Positions 26,713-35,584 of a stretch of DNA of 64,000 nucleotides are shown here, in pieces. The stretch lies in the NCBI GenBank assembly GCA_025964675.1, contig JAOPYI010000146.1:1-64000 (forward strand), given 5' to 3'. The stretch comes from Sphaerisporangium sp. GTDB taxonomy: Bacteria; Actinomycetota; Actinomycetes; Streptosporangiales; Streptosporangiaceae. A model generated the notes under the pieces. It was not told the DNA's origin. It did not search any database and was given only the letters and a program-made list of their open reading frames with translations. The number at the start of each line of letters is the position of its first letter. Position 1 is the first letter of the stretch. The translations under genes were made by a program, and so were the position numbers.

Positions 26713-27030
26713 ATGTCCATAGTCGTCGTCGCCACCCTGGAAGCCGTCCCCGGCCACCGTGACGAGCTCCTCGGGCTCGTCACCGAGTTGGTCCCGAAGG
26801 TGCACGCCGAGCAGGGCTGTCACCTGTACGCGCCGCACACCAGCGGCGAGGATCAGGTCGTCGTCGTCGAGCACTGGGCGGACGAGGAGGCCCTCGCGGC
26901 CCACCGGACGCAACCGCACATGCCCGCCTTCCGCACCGCCATCGCGGGTCTGCTGGCAGGTCCGTCGCGGATCCAGGTTCTTCGCCCGGTGCCGGCGGGC
27001 GACCTACGGCGGGGAAGGCTCGAGCCCTGA
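26713..27030 (+). CDS. ABM-domain (antibiotic biosynthesis monooxygenase-like) protein
   Basis: A 105-residue single ABM-domain protein: VVVATLEAVPGHRDELLGLV, then HAEQGCHLYAPH, then VVEHWADEEALAAHRTQPHM, the usual dimeric alpha+beta-barrel pattern with the conserved HW...H block. Relatives are cofactor-less quinone-forming monooxygenases or small stress/catabolic enzymes. GGAG lies eight bases before ATG 26713. Its TGA shares a base with the ATG of the next gene (TGATG), so it is co-translated with the quinone oxidoreductase. That pairing hints at oxidation of an aromatic or enolic intermediate, but this is inference. Confidence 0.8.
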   Translation: MSIVVVATLEAVPGHRDELLGLVTELVPKVHAEQGCHLYAPHTSGEDQVVVVEHWADEEALAAHRTQPHMPAFRTAIAGLLAGPSRIQVLRPVPAGDLRRGRLEP

Positions 27031-28010
27031 TGAAGGCCATCGTCGCAGATGGAAGGGGAGGGCCCGAGGTCCTGTCGCTCCATGAGGTGCCGGACCCTGT
27101 GTTCGGGCCCGACGAGGTGGTGATCGAGGTGAAGGCCACGGCCGTGAACCGCGCCGACACAAGTCAGCGCAAGGGCTTCTACGACCCTCCGCCGGGAGCT
27201 TCGCCATACCTGGGCCTGGAGTGCTCGGGCACCATTGCCGCGGTCGGCGACAAGGTCAGCGGCTGGTCCGTCGGCGACCGGGTGTGCGCCCTTCTAGGCG
27301 GCGGCGGGTACGCCGAGAAGGTCGCCGTCCCGGCCGGCCAGCTCCTGACGGTTCCGGAGAACGTGGATCTCGTCGAAGCCGCGGCCCTTCCCGAGGTCGC
27401 GTGCACCGTGTGGAGCAACCTGTTCGGACCCTGTGGGCTCCGTCCAGGCGAATCCGTCCTTATCCATGGCGGCGGCTCAGGCATCGGCACCATGGCGATC
27501 CAGATCGCCAGGGCTCGGGGGGGTCGGGTCGCGTGCACCGCCTCGACGGCTGACAAGCTCGAACGGTGTCGTGAGCTCGGCGCGGAGATCCTCGTCAACC
27601 ACCGAGAGGAGGACTTCGTCGCCGCAGTTCGCGAAGCCACTGGTGGGCGGGGCGTGGACGTCGTCCTGGACATCGTCGGCGCCGCGTACCTCAACCGGAA
27701 CGTCGAGGTCCTCGCGGAGTACGGGCGGCTGCACGTGATCGGCCTCCAGAGCGGGACCGACGCGCGGCTGGACCTCGGCATGCTCCTCAGGAAGCGTGCG
27801 ATCGTCACAGGGACGACGTTGCGCAGCCGATCACTGGAAGAGAAGGCCCGCATCGTGGCCGAGGTTCAGGAACGGGTGTGGCCCCTGATCGCCTCGGGTG
27901 CGGTACACCCCGTGGTCGATCGCATCCTGCCTCTCGAGAACGCCGCCGAAGCCCACCGGCTCGTCGAGCAGTCGGCGAACGTCGGCAAGATCGTCTTGGC
28001 GGTCGGCTGA
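27030..28010 (+). CDS. NAD(P)H quinone oxidoreductase (PIG3-like MDR)
   Basis: A 326-residue zinc-free medium-chain reductase. NRADTSQRKGFYDPPPGAS is the PIG3-type substrate block, GLECSG starts the second block, and the NADP-binding Rossmann fold contains HGGGSGIGTMAIQIA. No structural-zinc cysteine cluster is present. It should reduce quinones or activated enones with NADPH. It is translationally coupled to the ABM protein upstream. It ends in a convergent gap of 132 bp facing hutI. Confidence 0.86.
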   Translation: MKAIVADGRGGPEVLSLHEVPDPVFGPDEVVIEVKATAVNRADTSQRKGFYDPPPGASPYLGLECSGTIAAVGDKVSGWSVGDRVCALLGGGGYAEKVAVPAGQLLTVPENVDLVEAAALPEVACTVWSNLFGPCGLRPGESVLIHGGGSGIGTMAIQIARARGGRVACTASTADKLERCRELGAEILVNHREEDFVAAVREATGGRGVDVVLDIVGAAYLNRNVEVLAEYGRLHVIGLQSGTDARLDLGMLLRKRAIVTGTTLRSRSLEEKARIVAEVQERVWPLIASGAVHPVVDRILPLENAAEAHRLVEQSANVGKIVLAVG

Positions 28011-28116
28011 TCGACGAGGCCGCCGGTCGTTCTCACGACGCTTCGCAAGAGCCTCACGGCGTCTTCGACACGTGCGACTGCGGAGCCGAGAAAGGCGCGG
28101 AGAACCACGCGCCACA

Positions 28117-28133
28117 TGGCCGTACAGCGGCCA
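28117..28133 (-). terminator. Small hairpin after hutI
   Basis: Six-base arms TGGCCG / CGGCCA around a 5-base loop, 10 bases beyond the hutI stop, in the convergent gap with the quinone oxidoreductase. A short stem; the only candidate terminator in this gap. Confidence 0.3.
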
Positions 28134-28142
28134 ATATCCGAT

Positions 28143-29315
28143 CTATCCGGGCACCCCGTCCTTCCACACGCGGGCGACCAGGGGGACGCCGGGGCGGTAC
28201 GCCAGGTGGACGTGCGACGGGGCGTCCAGGAGGACGAAGTCGGCGCGGGCTCCCGGGGCCAGGTGGCCCACGTCGGTACGCCGCAGGGCCTGGGCGCCGC
28301 CCATCGTGGCCGCCCGCAAGGCCTCCACGGGCGTCATGTTCATGTCGCGCACGGCCAGAGCGATACAGAACGGGATGTTCGTCGTGTAGCTCGACCCCGG
28401 GTTGCAATCGGCGGCCAGGGCCACCGTCGCCCCGGCGTCGAGCAGGCGGCGCGCGTCGGGGTAGGGCGAGCGCGTGGAGAACTCCGCGCCGGGCAGCAGC
28501 GTGGCCACCGTGCCACCGGACGCCAGCGCCTCAACGTCGGCGTCGCTGAGATGCGTGACGTGGTCGGCCGACGCCGCCCCCAGCTCGACCGCGATCCGCA
28601 CGCCGGGGCCTGGCCCGAGCTGGCCGGCGTGCACCCTCGGCACGAGGCCCCGCTCCTTGCCCGCCGTGAGGATCGCCCTGGTCTGGTCGCCGTCGAAGGC
28701 GCCCCGTTCACAGAAGACGTCGATCCACCTGGCGTGGGGGACGCAGGCGTCGAGCATCGCGCCCCGGACCAGATCGACATAGGCGTCCGGGTCGCCGGCG
28801 TACTCAGGCGGGACCACGTGGGCGCCGAGGTAGGTCACCTCGGCGGTCTGCTCGGCGGCGAGGCGCAGGCTCCGCGCCTCGTCCTCGACGGTGAGGCCGT
28901 ACCCGGACTTGCACTCGATCGTGGTCGTGCCCGACCGGAGCGCCTCACCCACCAGGCGTCGAACCCCGGCCCGCAACTCGTCGTCCGTCGCCGTCCGCGT
29001 GGCCGCGACGGTGGTGCGGATGCCACCGGCGGTGTAGGCGCGGCCGGACATCCGGGCCTCGAACTCGCTCGTACGGTCCCCGGCGAACACCAGGTGCGCG
29101 TGGCTGTCGACGAAGCCGGGGATCACCGCCCGTCCCCCGGCGTCGAACCTCTCACGCGCGGCCCCCTCGGGCACCAGGGCTCGCGGTCCCGCCCATGCCA
29201 CGAGACCGTCCTCGATGACCAGCGCGGCGTCCTCCAGCAGACCGAGCGCCCCCTGGCCGACATCAGGGGCGTTCGTGACCAAGGAGCCGATGTTGTCGAT
29301 GAGCAGGGAACTCAT
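28143..29315 (-). CDS. hutI: Imidazolonepropionase
   Basis: A 390-residue amidohydrolase-superfamily enzyme, third step of histidine degradation (imidazolone-5-propionate to N-formimino-L-glutamate). It has the metal motif [17 protein letters not shown], which is characteristic of HutI, then [15 protein letters not shown], and the catalytic acid region AADCNPGSS. The length fits the family (about 400). The ATG at 29315 overlaps the stop of a 31-codon frame inserted between it and hutF, so it is probably translated by coupling. It is the last gene of the minus-strand hut operon. Confidence 0.92.
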   Translation of the reverse strand: MSSLLIDNIGSLVTNAPDVGQGALGLLEDAALVIEDGLVAWAGPRALVPEGAARERFDAGGRAVIPGFVDSHAHLVFAGDRTSEFEARMSGRAYTAGGIRTTVAATRTATDDELRAGVRRLVGEALRSGTTTIECKSGYGLTVEDEARSLRLAAEQTAEVTYLGAHVVPPEYAGDPDAYVDLVRGAMLDACVPHARWIDVFCERGAFDGDQTRAILTAGKERGLVPRVHAGQLGPGPGVRIAVELGAASADHVTHLSDADVEALASGGTVATLLPGAEFSTRSPYPDARRLLDAGATVALAADCNPGSSYTTNIPFCIALAVRDMNMTPVEALRAATMGGAQALRRTDVGHLAPGARADFVLLDAPSHVHLAYRPGVPLVARVWKDGVPG

Positions 29316-29419
29316 ATCAACTCCAAGGGCGAGCCGATGCCACCCGTCGGCAGGAAACCCACGTCGACTCCGGGAGCCGGCCGATACCGCCCGTCCAGGG
29401 AACTCATGTCAGCTCCAAG
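29304..29419 (-). repeat. Direct repeat at the hutF/hutI junction
   Basis: Two 24-bp copies with only two mismatches, at 29304-29327 and 29396-29419, spaced 92 bp apart. One copy covers the hutI start codon with its upstream bases. The other covers the hutF stop codon with an identical ATG AGT TCC CTG after it. This is the signature of a local duplication of an original overlapping hutF/hutI junction. Confidence 0.75.
29312..29407 (-). CDS. 31-codon frame wedged between hutF and hutI
   Basis: A small frame whose ATG overlaps the hutF stop (ATGA) and whose TGA overlaps the hutI ATG (ATGA). It begins MSSL, the same four residues as HutI, and ends LELI, nearly the same as the HutF ending LELT. 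It therefore most likely arose by duplication of the gene junction and keeps ribosomes coupled from hutF to hutI. The middle (about 20 residues, rich in Gly and Pro) matches nothing recognised. Whether the peptide itself does anything is unknown. Confidence 0.45.
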   Translation of the reverse strand: MSSLDGRYRPAPGVDVGFLPTGGIGSPLELI

Positions 29420-30741
29420 ATCGCCGCCGTGAGCGCGGCGGGGACGTCTTCGATCAACTGGTGCCGGCCGCCGGTGACGACGTGGCGGCCGCCGACGAAC
29501 ACCTCGCGGACGTCGGCGGCCGTGGCGGCGAACACCACGGACTCCACCAGGGCGCCCAAGGGCGAGCCGGCCATCCGTACCGAGTCGAGGGTGACGGTGA
29601 CCAGGTCGGCCGGCGCGCCCGCCTCGATGCGCCCCGCCTCCGGCCAGCCGAGTGAGGCGTGGCCGTCCGAAGTGGCGGCCCGCAGCAGGTCGGCCGCGAG
29701 CCAGTGTCCACGGTGGCGGCTGGCCAGGCGCTCGTCCAGCTCGACACCGCGCGCCTCCTCGAAGAGGTCGACCACGGCGTTGCTGTCGCTGCCGAGCGAC
29801 AGCGGCGATCCGGCGTCCGCCAGTGACCGCGCCGGGCCGATGCCGTCCGCGAGGTCGCGCTCGGTGGTGGGACACATGCAGACGGCCGTACGGGACCCGC
29901 CGAGCAGCGCGACGTCCTCCGGCCTGAGGTGAGTGGCGTGCACGGCCGAGGAGAGCGATCCGAGAGCGCCGTGTTCGGCCAGCAGCTCCGCCGGGGTCCG
30001 GCCATAGGCGGAAAGGCACGCCTCGTTCTCGGCGACCTGCTCGGACAGGTGGAAGTGCAGGGGTGCGCCGCGCTCGCGGGCCCAGCCGCTCACCGTGCCG
30101 ATCTCCTCCGACGGCACGGCGCGCACCGAGTGGACGGCCGCGCCGATCCGGGCGTGCCCGCCGCCCTTCAGCGCCGAGGCCCTGTCCGCCCAGGCCGCCG
30201 CGTCGCGGTCGCCGAACCGCAGCTGCGGCCCCTCCAGCGGCATGCCGAAGCCGCCCCTCAGGTAGCAGGTGTCGAGCAAGGTGATACGGATCCCCGCCTC
30301 CGCGGCGGCGGCCAGCAGCGCCTCCCCCATGGCGTTGGGCGAGGAGTAGGGGCGTCCCCCGGTGTCGTGGTGGACGTAGTGGAACTCGCCGACGCATGCC
30401 ACCCCCGCGAGCGCCATCTCCGCGTAGGCCGCCCGGGCCAGGGCGTGGTAGGTGTCCGGCGTGAGGCGTGCCGCGACGCCGTACATCTGCTCGCGCCACG
30501 TCCAGAACGTGCCGCGCTCGCGCTGCGTGCGCCCGCGCAGCGCCCGGTGGAAGGCGTGCGAATGCGCGTTCGCGAGCCCCGGCACGGTGATCCCCCGCAG
30601 GTGGACGGCACCGGGCGGCGGCGCTGGAACCCCTTGGCGTACGGCCGTGATCCACTCCCCGCGGACCTCGATGACGACACCTCTCGCCATGCCGTCGCCG
30701 CCCAGCCACGCGTGGTCGGCGTAGATGAGGGTCACCGGCAT
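29404..30741 (-). CDS. hutF: Formimidoylglutamate deiminase
   Basis: A 445-residue amidohydrolase that should convert N-formimino-L-glutamate to N-formyl-L-glutamate plus ammonia. Motifs are [16 protein letters not shown] (metal His pair) followed by [10 protein letters not shown], which is characteristic of HutF, then LHFHLSEQ and SLGSDSNA for the remaining metal ligands. Length matches the family (about 450). Its ATG overlaps the end of the allantoate-amidohydrolase-like gene by 10 bp, with GAGGA six bases upstream. In this operon the next step needs a deformylase, which the overlapping amidohydrolase may supply. Confidence 0.9.
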   Translation of the reverse strand: MPVTLIYADHAWLGGDGMARGVVIEVRGEWITAVRQGVPAPPPGAVHLRGITVPGLANAHSHAFHRALRGRTQRERGTFWTWREQMYGVAARLTPDTYHALARAAYAEMALAGVACVGEFHYVHHDTGGRPYSSPNAMGEALLAAAAEAGIRITLLDTCYLRGGFGMPLEGPQLRFGDRDAAAWADRASALKGGGHARIGAAVHSVRAVPSEEIGTVSGWARERGAPLHFHLSEQVAENEACLSAYGRTPAELLAEHGALGSLSSAVHATHLRPEDVALLGGSRTAVCMCPTTERDLADGIGPARSLADAGSPLSLGSDSNAVVDLFEEARGVELDERLASRHRGHWLAADLLRAATSDGHASLGWPEAGRIEAGAPADLVTVTLDSVRMAGSPLGALVESVVFAATAADVREVFVGGRHVVTGGRHQLIEDVPAALTAAILELT

Positions 30742-32075
30742 GCGAGGTCCTCAAGCACGGCCGCCAGGGCGGCCACCCCGGCGACGCAGTCGGCCGTCTC
30801 GGCGTGCTCGGCAGGGCTGTGGCTGACTCCGGTGGGGTTGCGTACGAAAAGCATGGCGCTCGGGACGTACGCCGAAAGGATGCCCGCGTCATGACCCGCC
30901 CCGGTGGGCAGGGACGGGACCCCGCCGAGCGTGCCCGCGATCCGGTCCCGCAGCTCGTCGCCGAACCGCACCACGGGGGTGGAGGACTCCGCGACCACCT
31001 CGACGCGCACGCCGTGCTCGGCGGCCGCGGCCTCGGCGGCGCTGGTGATCTCGCCCACCATCTTGCGTACCGTCGCCGAGTCGGGCGCGCGGCCGTCCAG
31101 CCAGGCGTCGACCCGCGAGGGGATCGCGTTGGTGCCGTTGGGGTCGACGCGCACCCTGCCGAACGTCGCCAGCGCGCCCATCTGGTGCGCCACCTCTCTG
31201 GCGGCGAGCACGGCCGAGGCGAACGGCAGCATGGGGTCGTGCCGGTCGGCCAGCCGGGTGGTCCCCGCGTGGTTGGCCTCGCCGTGGAAGGTGCAGCGCC
31301 AGCGGCCGTGCGGCCAGATCGCGCTCGCCACGCCGACCGCCGAGTCCAGGTCGGCGAGCGCGTGGCCCTGCTCGACGTGGAGCTCCACGAAGGCCCCGAT
31401 ACGGGCCAGGGCCTCCTCGTCACGGCCGAGCGCGGCAGGGTCGGCGCCTGCGGCCCGCATCGCCTCGGCCAGGCTCACCCCGTCGCCGTCGCGCAGGGCG
31501 CGGGCGTCGTCCGGGCTGAGGACGCCAGTCAGCAGGCGGCTGCCGACACAGGCCACGCCGAAGCGGGCGCCCTCCTCGTCGGCGAAGTTGACCACCGCGA
31601 TCGGGCGCACGGGGACGGCGCCGCGCTCGCGCAACTCGTCGACGGCCAGGAACGCCGAGACCACGCCGAGCGGGCCGTCGAAGGCACCGCCGCCGGGCAC
31701 GCTGTCGAGGTGACTGCCTGTGACGACCGCCCCAGGCCCGGGGGTCCCCCACCAGGCCCACTGGTTGCCGTTGCGGTCGCACTCGTACGCCAGGCCGCGC
31801 AGCGCCGCCTGCTCCTGGAACCAGCCGCGCAGGGCCAGGTCGAGCGGCGTCCACGCGAACCGGCGGTACCCGCGCGCGCCCTCGTCGCCGATCCCGGCGA
31901 GCGCCTCCCATGTCCGCTCGAACCGGACGCGAAGCGACCCCTGTGAACCGCCGGACACCCCCAGCGGCCCTTGAGGACCACCCGGCACACCCGACGACCC
32001 CTGAGAATCGCCGGACACTCCCGTGGCGTCGCCCGGCTGTGACTTGCCCGGCGTGGGCCCGGCCCACTCGGTCAC
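30732..32075 (-). CDS. Allantoate amidohydrolase-like M20 peptidase-family enzyme
   Basis: A 447-residue M20-family amidase of the allantoate amidohydrolase / N-carbamoyl-amino-acid hydrolase type. Metal-binding motifs are [27 protein letters not shown] and [12 protein letters not shown], and a late His is in HDAGILSAY. The GTG start overlaps the hutU stop by four bases. An N-terminal stretch of three 10-residue Gly/Ser/Gln-rich repeats precedes the domain, which is unusual for the family. In actinomycete hut operons this gene sits where an N-formylglutamate deformylase is expected. Deformylation of N-formylglutamate is the likely role, but that is inference from context. Confidence 0.82.
   Translation of the reverse strand: MTEWAGPTPGKSQPGDATGVSGDSQGSSGVPGGPQGPLGVSGGSQGSLRVRFERTWEALAGIGDEGARGYRRFAWTPLDLALRGWFQEQAALRGLAYECDRNGNQWAWWGTPGPGAVVTGSHLDSVPGGGAFDGPLGVVSAFLAVDELRERGAVPVRPIAVVNFADEEGARFGVACVGSRLLTGVLSPDDARALRDGDGVSLAEAMRAAGADPAALGRDEEALARIGAFVELHVEQGHALADLDSAVGVASAIWPHGRWRCTFHGEANHAGTTRLADRHDPMLPFASAVLAAREVAHQMGALATFGRVRVDPNGTNAIPSRVDAWLDGRAPDSATVRKMVGEITSAAEAAAAEHGVRVEVVAESSTPVVRFGDELRDRIAGTLGGVPSLPTGAGHDAGILSAYVPSAMLFVRNPTGVSHSPAEHAETADCVAGVAALAAVLEDLACR
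31932..32021 (-). repeat. Three 30-bp tandem repeats inside the amidohydrolase gene
   Basis: Three consecutive 30-bp units, in frame, encode [20 protein letters not shown] and [10 protein letters not shown]. They form the N-terminal low-complexity segment of the allantoate-amidohydrolase-like protein. Each unit also begins with an in-frame GTG three bases in. The units differ by several substitutions, so the expansion is not very recent. Confidence 0.85.
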
Positions 32076-33742
32076 TGTGCTCCCCCCGCCGCCATCGGGA
32101 TCGCCACGCCCCGCTCGGCGGCGATCTCGACGGCCCTGTCGTACCCGGCGTCGACGTGCCTGATGACGCCCGTGCCCGGGTCGTTGGTCAGGACGCGCTC
32201 CAGCTTCTGGGCCGCGAGGTCCGTGCCGTCGGCGACGGCGACCTGGCCGGCGTGGATCGAACGGCCGATGCCGACGCCGCCGCCGTGGTGGATCGACACC
32301 CAGGACGCGCCGGAGGCGACGTTGACCATGGCGTTGAGCAGCGGCCAGTCGGCGATGGCGTCGGAGCCGTCGAGCATCGCCTCGGTCTCGCGGTACGGCG
32401 AGGCGACCGACCCGCAGTCGAGGTGGTCGCGGCCGATGGCGAGCGGGGCGCGCAGCTCGCCGGAGGCCACCATCTCGTTGAACTTCAGACCGGCCTTGTC
32501 GCGCTCGCCGTACCCGAGCCAGCAGATGCGGGCGGGCAGCCCCTGGAAGGCGACCCGCTCCCCGGCCAGCTTGATCCAGCGGGCCAGCGACTCGTTCTGC
32601 GGGAACAGCTCCAGGATCGCCCTGTCGGTGGCGGCGATGTCGCGGGGGTCGCCCGACAGCGCGGCCCAGCGGAACGGGCCCCTCCCCTCGCAGAAAAGCG
32701 GGCGGATGTAGGCGGGGACGAAGCCGGGGAAGTCGAAGGCCCGCGCGTAGCCCGCGAGCCGCGCCTCGCCGCGGATGGAGTTGCCGTAGTCGAACACCTC
32801 GGCCCCGGCGTCCATGAAGCCGACCATCGCCTCGACGTGCTTGGCCATCGCGTCGCGGGCGCGCAGGGTGAAGGCGGCGGGATCCTTGACCGCCTCGTGT
32901 GGCATGTCGTCGAAATCCATGCCGAGCGGCAGGTACGCCAGCGGGTCGTGCGCCGAGGTCTGGTCGGTGACGATGTCGATGGGGGCGTCCATGGCCAGCA
33001 GCCTCGGCAGCACGTCGGCGGCGTTGCCGAGCAGCCCGATGGAGAGCGGGCGGCGGGCGTCCCGCGCCTCGGTCGCGAGCCGCAACGCGTCGTCGAGATC
33101 GCGGGCCTCGACGTCGAGGTAGCGGTGCTCGATCCGGCGGGCGATGCGCGAGGGGTCGCACTCGACGCAGATCACGACACCGTCGTTCATGGTGACGGCC
33201 AGCGGCTGGGCTCCGCCCATGCCGCCGAGCCCGGCGGTGAGCGTGATAGTCCCCGCGAGGGTGCCGCCGAACCGCTTGGCGGCCACGGCGGCGAAGGTCT
33301 CGTACGTGCCCTGCAGGATGCCCTGGGTGCCGATGTAGATCCACGAGCCGGCCGTCATCTGCCCGTACATCGTCAGCCCAGCGGCCTCCAGGCGCCGGAA
33401 CTCCTCCCAGTTCGCCCAGTCGGGCACCAGGTTGGAATTGGCGATCAGCACCCGGGGCGCCCACTCGTGGGTGCGCATCACGCCGACGGGACGGCCCGAC
33501 TGCACCAGCAGGGTCTCGTCCTGCTTCAGCTCGCGCAGCGTGCGGGCGATGGCGTCGAACGACGGCCAGTCGCGTGCCGCCTTCCCCGTCCCCCCGTACA
33601 CGACCAGCTTGTCCGGATGCTCGGCCACCTCGGGGTCGAGGTTGTTGTGCAGCATGCGGAAGGCGGCCTCCTGCTGCCACCCCTGACAGGACAGCTCCGT
33701 GCCCCGGGGAGACCGGATGATCCGCCGGACCTCGTCACTCAT
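32072..33742 (-). CDS. hutU: Urocanate hydratase
   Basis: A 556-residue urocanase, second step of histidine degradation (urocanate to imidazolonepropionate), NAD-dependent with NAD as electrophile. Recognisable segments are [62 protein letters not shown] and the final [17 protein letters not shown]. Length is exactly that of the family. The ATG at 33742 has AGAAGGA five bases upstream; the open frame further upstream is not urocanase. It is first in the minus-strand hut operon and divergent from the ammonia-lyase gene, sharing a 299-bp promoter region. Confidence 0.94.
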   Translation of the reverse strand: MSDEVRRIIRSPRGTELSCQGWQQEAAFRMLHNNLDPEVAEHPDKLVVYGGTGKAARDWPSFDAIARTLRELKQDETLLVQSGRPVGVMRTHEWAPRVLIANSNLVPDWANWEEFRRLEAAGLTMYGQMTAGSWIYIGTQGILQGTYETFAAVAAKRFGGTLAGTITLTAGLGGMGGAQPLAVTMNDGVVICVECDPSRIARRIEHRYLDVEARDLDDALRLATEARDARRPLSIGLLGNAADVLPRLLAMDAPIDIVTDQTSAHDPLAYLPLGMDFDDMPHEAVKDPAAFTLRARDAMAKHVEAMVGFMDAGAEVFDYGNSIRGEARLAGYARAFDFPGFVPAYIRPLFCEGRGPFRWAALSGDPRDIAATDRAILELFPQNESLARWIKLAGERVAFQGLPARICWLGYGERDKAGLKFNEMVASGELRAPLAIGRDHLDCGSVASPYRETEAMLDGSDAIADWPLLNAMVNVASGASWVSIHHGGGVGIGRSIHAGQVAVADGTDLAAQKLERVLTNDPGTGVIRHVDAGYDRAVEIAAERGVAIPMAAGGAQ

Positions 33743-33893
33743 CGGTGTCCTTCTCCTTGCTCGGCCGCCGGGGGCCCGTTCTGGACCTCGCGGCATGGTG
33801 ACCGGCGCCGTGTAGGGCATGTCCGGCGCCGCCGGGGACCCGGAGGCGAACCGGACAGCGCCCTGCCCGCAAGGTATCCGAAGAGAGCGGGTA

Positions 33894-33907
33894 GGCGGCG
33901 CGCCGCC
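33894..33907. promoter_or_regulatory. 14-bp palindrome in the divergent hut promoter region
   Basis: A perfect palindrome GGCGGCGCGCCGCC sits near the middle of the gap between hutU and the ammonia-lyase gene. It might be an operator for a hut regulator, but in a GC-rich genome such palindromes also arise by chance. No clear promoter hexamers were found around it. Confidence 0.25.
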
Positions 33908-34041
33908 GGTGGCTTGTGGATGACCCGCCGTTGGCCGCAGTCCCCGGAACGCAAATGAAAGCGAAAATTGCCGCCAGGGAGACCTATGGCACAAACTCGG
34001 GCGAAACGCCGGGTAAGGTGCGCGGTAAGGGGCTCTCTTTC

Positions 34042-35565
34042 ATGACGTCGCGGACGATCACCCTGGACGGGAGCCGAACCCGTCCAGCTGATATCACGGA
34101 CATCGCACGTGCCGGTGCCCTGATCCCCCCTGCCTCGGCCGACTTCTCCCCCGTGGTCCCGGCCGCCGCTGAGCGTGCCGGTTCTCCCGTCGTCTCCCTC
34201 ACCCCCGAGGGCCTGGACCGGGCCGCCGCCTCGTACAAGGCCGCCAAGGAGATCGCGACCCGGCGGCCGGTCTACGGGCGCAATACCGGCGTCGGGGCGA
34301 ACCGCGGCGAGGGGGTCGCGGCGGCCGACAGCGACACCCACGGCCTTCGCCTGCTGCGCAGCCACGCGGGCGGCGTAGGCCCGCTCGCTCCCCCGAGCCA
34401 GGTGCGCGCGATGCTGGCTGTCCGGGCCAACCAGCTCCTGGCCGGCGGCGCGGGACTTCAGCCCGCCTTCGCCGAAGTGCTCGTCCAGGCCCTCAACTCC
34501 GGTCACCTGCCGGAGATCCACGAGATCGGGGCCATCGGCACCGGGGACCTCACCGCGCTGGCGGAGGCAGGCCTCACCCTCATCGGAGAGCGCCCGTGGA
34601 CCTCGGGCCACGGAACGGCGCCCGCGCCGATCACGCTGGAGACGGGAGACGCGCTCGCCTTCTGCAGCAGCAGCGCCCTGACGATCGGTCAGGCGGCGCT
34701 CGCCTGGTCGGACATCACGGGCCTGCTGCGGGCTACCCAGGTGATCACCGCCCTGTCACTGCTCGCGGTGGACGGCGGCACCGAGCCGTACGACGAGCAG
34801 GTGCACGCCGGGCGCCCCCACCCGGGCAACGTCACGGTGGCCGCCGAGATGCGGCGGTTACTCGGCGGTCCACGACAGGCGGCGCCCCGCGTCCAGGATC
34901 CGTTCGGCTACCGCTGCTTTCCGCAGGTGCACGGCCCGGCCGTCGAGGCCGCCGAGGCACTCGAACGCGTCCTGGGCGTCGAGATCAACTCGGCCTCGGA
35001 GAACCCGCTCATCTCCGCCGCGGAGGGCACGGCCCACCACCACGGGGGCTTCCACCAGGCGACCCTCGGGCTCGCCCTCGACCACCTGCGGGTCGCGCTG
35101 CTCCACACCGCGCACCTGTCGACCGCCCGGCTGGCGACCCTGGTGGAGCCCGCGTTCACCGGCCTTCGCCCCTTCCTTGCCGAGGGCGCCTCCGCCAGCT
35201 CGGGCGTGATGATCCTGGAATACTCCGCGAACTCGGCGCTGGCCCAGCTCCGCAACGCCGCCTATCCCGCCGCGCTCGGCCACGCCGTTCTCTCCCGGGG
35301 CGTGGAGGAGCACGCGAGCTTCGCCTCACAGTCAGCACGCCAGACCCTCCAGGCAGCCACGGCCTACCGACTGATCCTCGCCTGCGAACTTGTGGCAGTG
35401 ATGCGCGCCCTACGCCAACAAAACCTCACCCCCGCCTCCTCCACGCCCATTGGATCCGCCTTCACGGCAATTGCGCCGCGGCTCGACCCGAGGGGCGAGG
35501 ACCGATCCTTGACCCCGGACGTCGAGACCGCCACCACGCTTCTCGACGTGCTCGCCCAAATCTGA
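34042..35565 (+). CDS. Histidine/aromatic ammonia-lyase homologue without MIO tripeptide
   Basis: A 507-residue protein of the HAL/PAL fold. It keeps the substrate-loop tyrosine in YGRNTGVGANRGE (78-90), LLRSHAGGVG, NSASENPL and the C-terminal lyase helices. Where active lyases have GSVGASGDLAPL, whose Ala-Ser-Gly cyclises to the MIO cofactor, it reads GAIGTGDLTAL (163-173): one residue shorter, with Thr167 at the Ser region. Normal MIO formation is therefore not expected. Start ATG 34042, with AAGGGG nine bases upstream. It carries one TTA leucine codon (34858). Its divergence from hutU suggests a histidine role; a diverged lyase or lyase-like enzyme is the alternative. The name hutH is withheld for this reason. 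Confidence 0.8.
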   Translation: MTSRTITLDGSRTRPADITDIARAGALIPPASADFSPVVPAAAERAGSPVVSLTPEGLDRAAASYKAAKEIATRRPVYGRNTGVGANRGEGVAAADSDTHGLRLLRSHAGGVGPLAPPSQVRAMLAVRANQLLAGGAGLQPAFAEVLVQALNSGHLPEIHEIGAIGTGDLTALAEAGLTLIGERPWTSGHGTAPAPITLETGDALAFCSSSALTIGQAALAWSDITGLLRATQVITALSLLAVDGGTEPYDEQVHAGRPHPGNVTVAAEMRRLLGGPRQAAPRVQDPFGYRCFPQVHGPAVEAAEALERVLGVEINSASENPLISAAEGTAHHHGGFHQATLGLALDHLRVALLHTAHLSTARLATLVEPAFTGLRPFLAEGASASSGVMILEYSANSALAQLRNAAYPAALGHAVLSRGVEEHASFASQSARQTLQAATAYRLILACELVAVMRALRQQNLTPASSTPIGSAFTAIAPRLDPRGEDRSLTPDVETATTLLDVLAQI

Positions 35566-35584
35566 AAAGCACAGAGTCCCGGCT

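Noticed and set aside
31932-32021. CRISPR-like tandem repeats
   Set aside because: The units are directly contiguous, in frame and protein coding, with no spacers.
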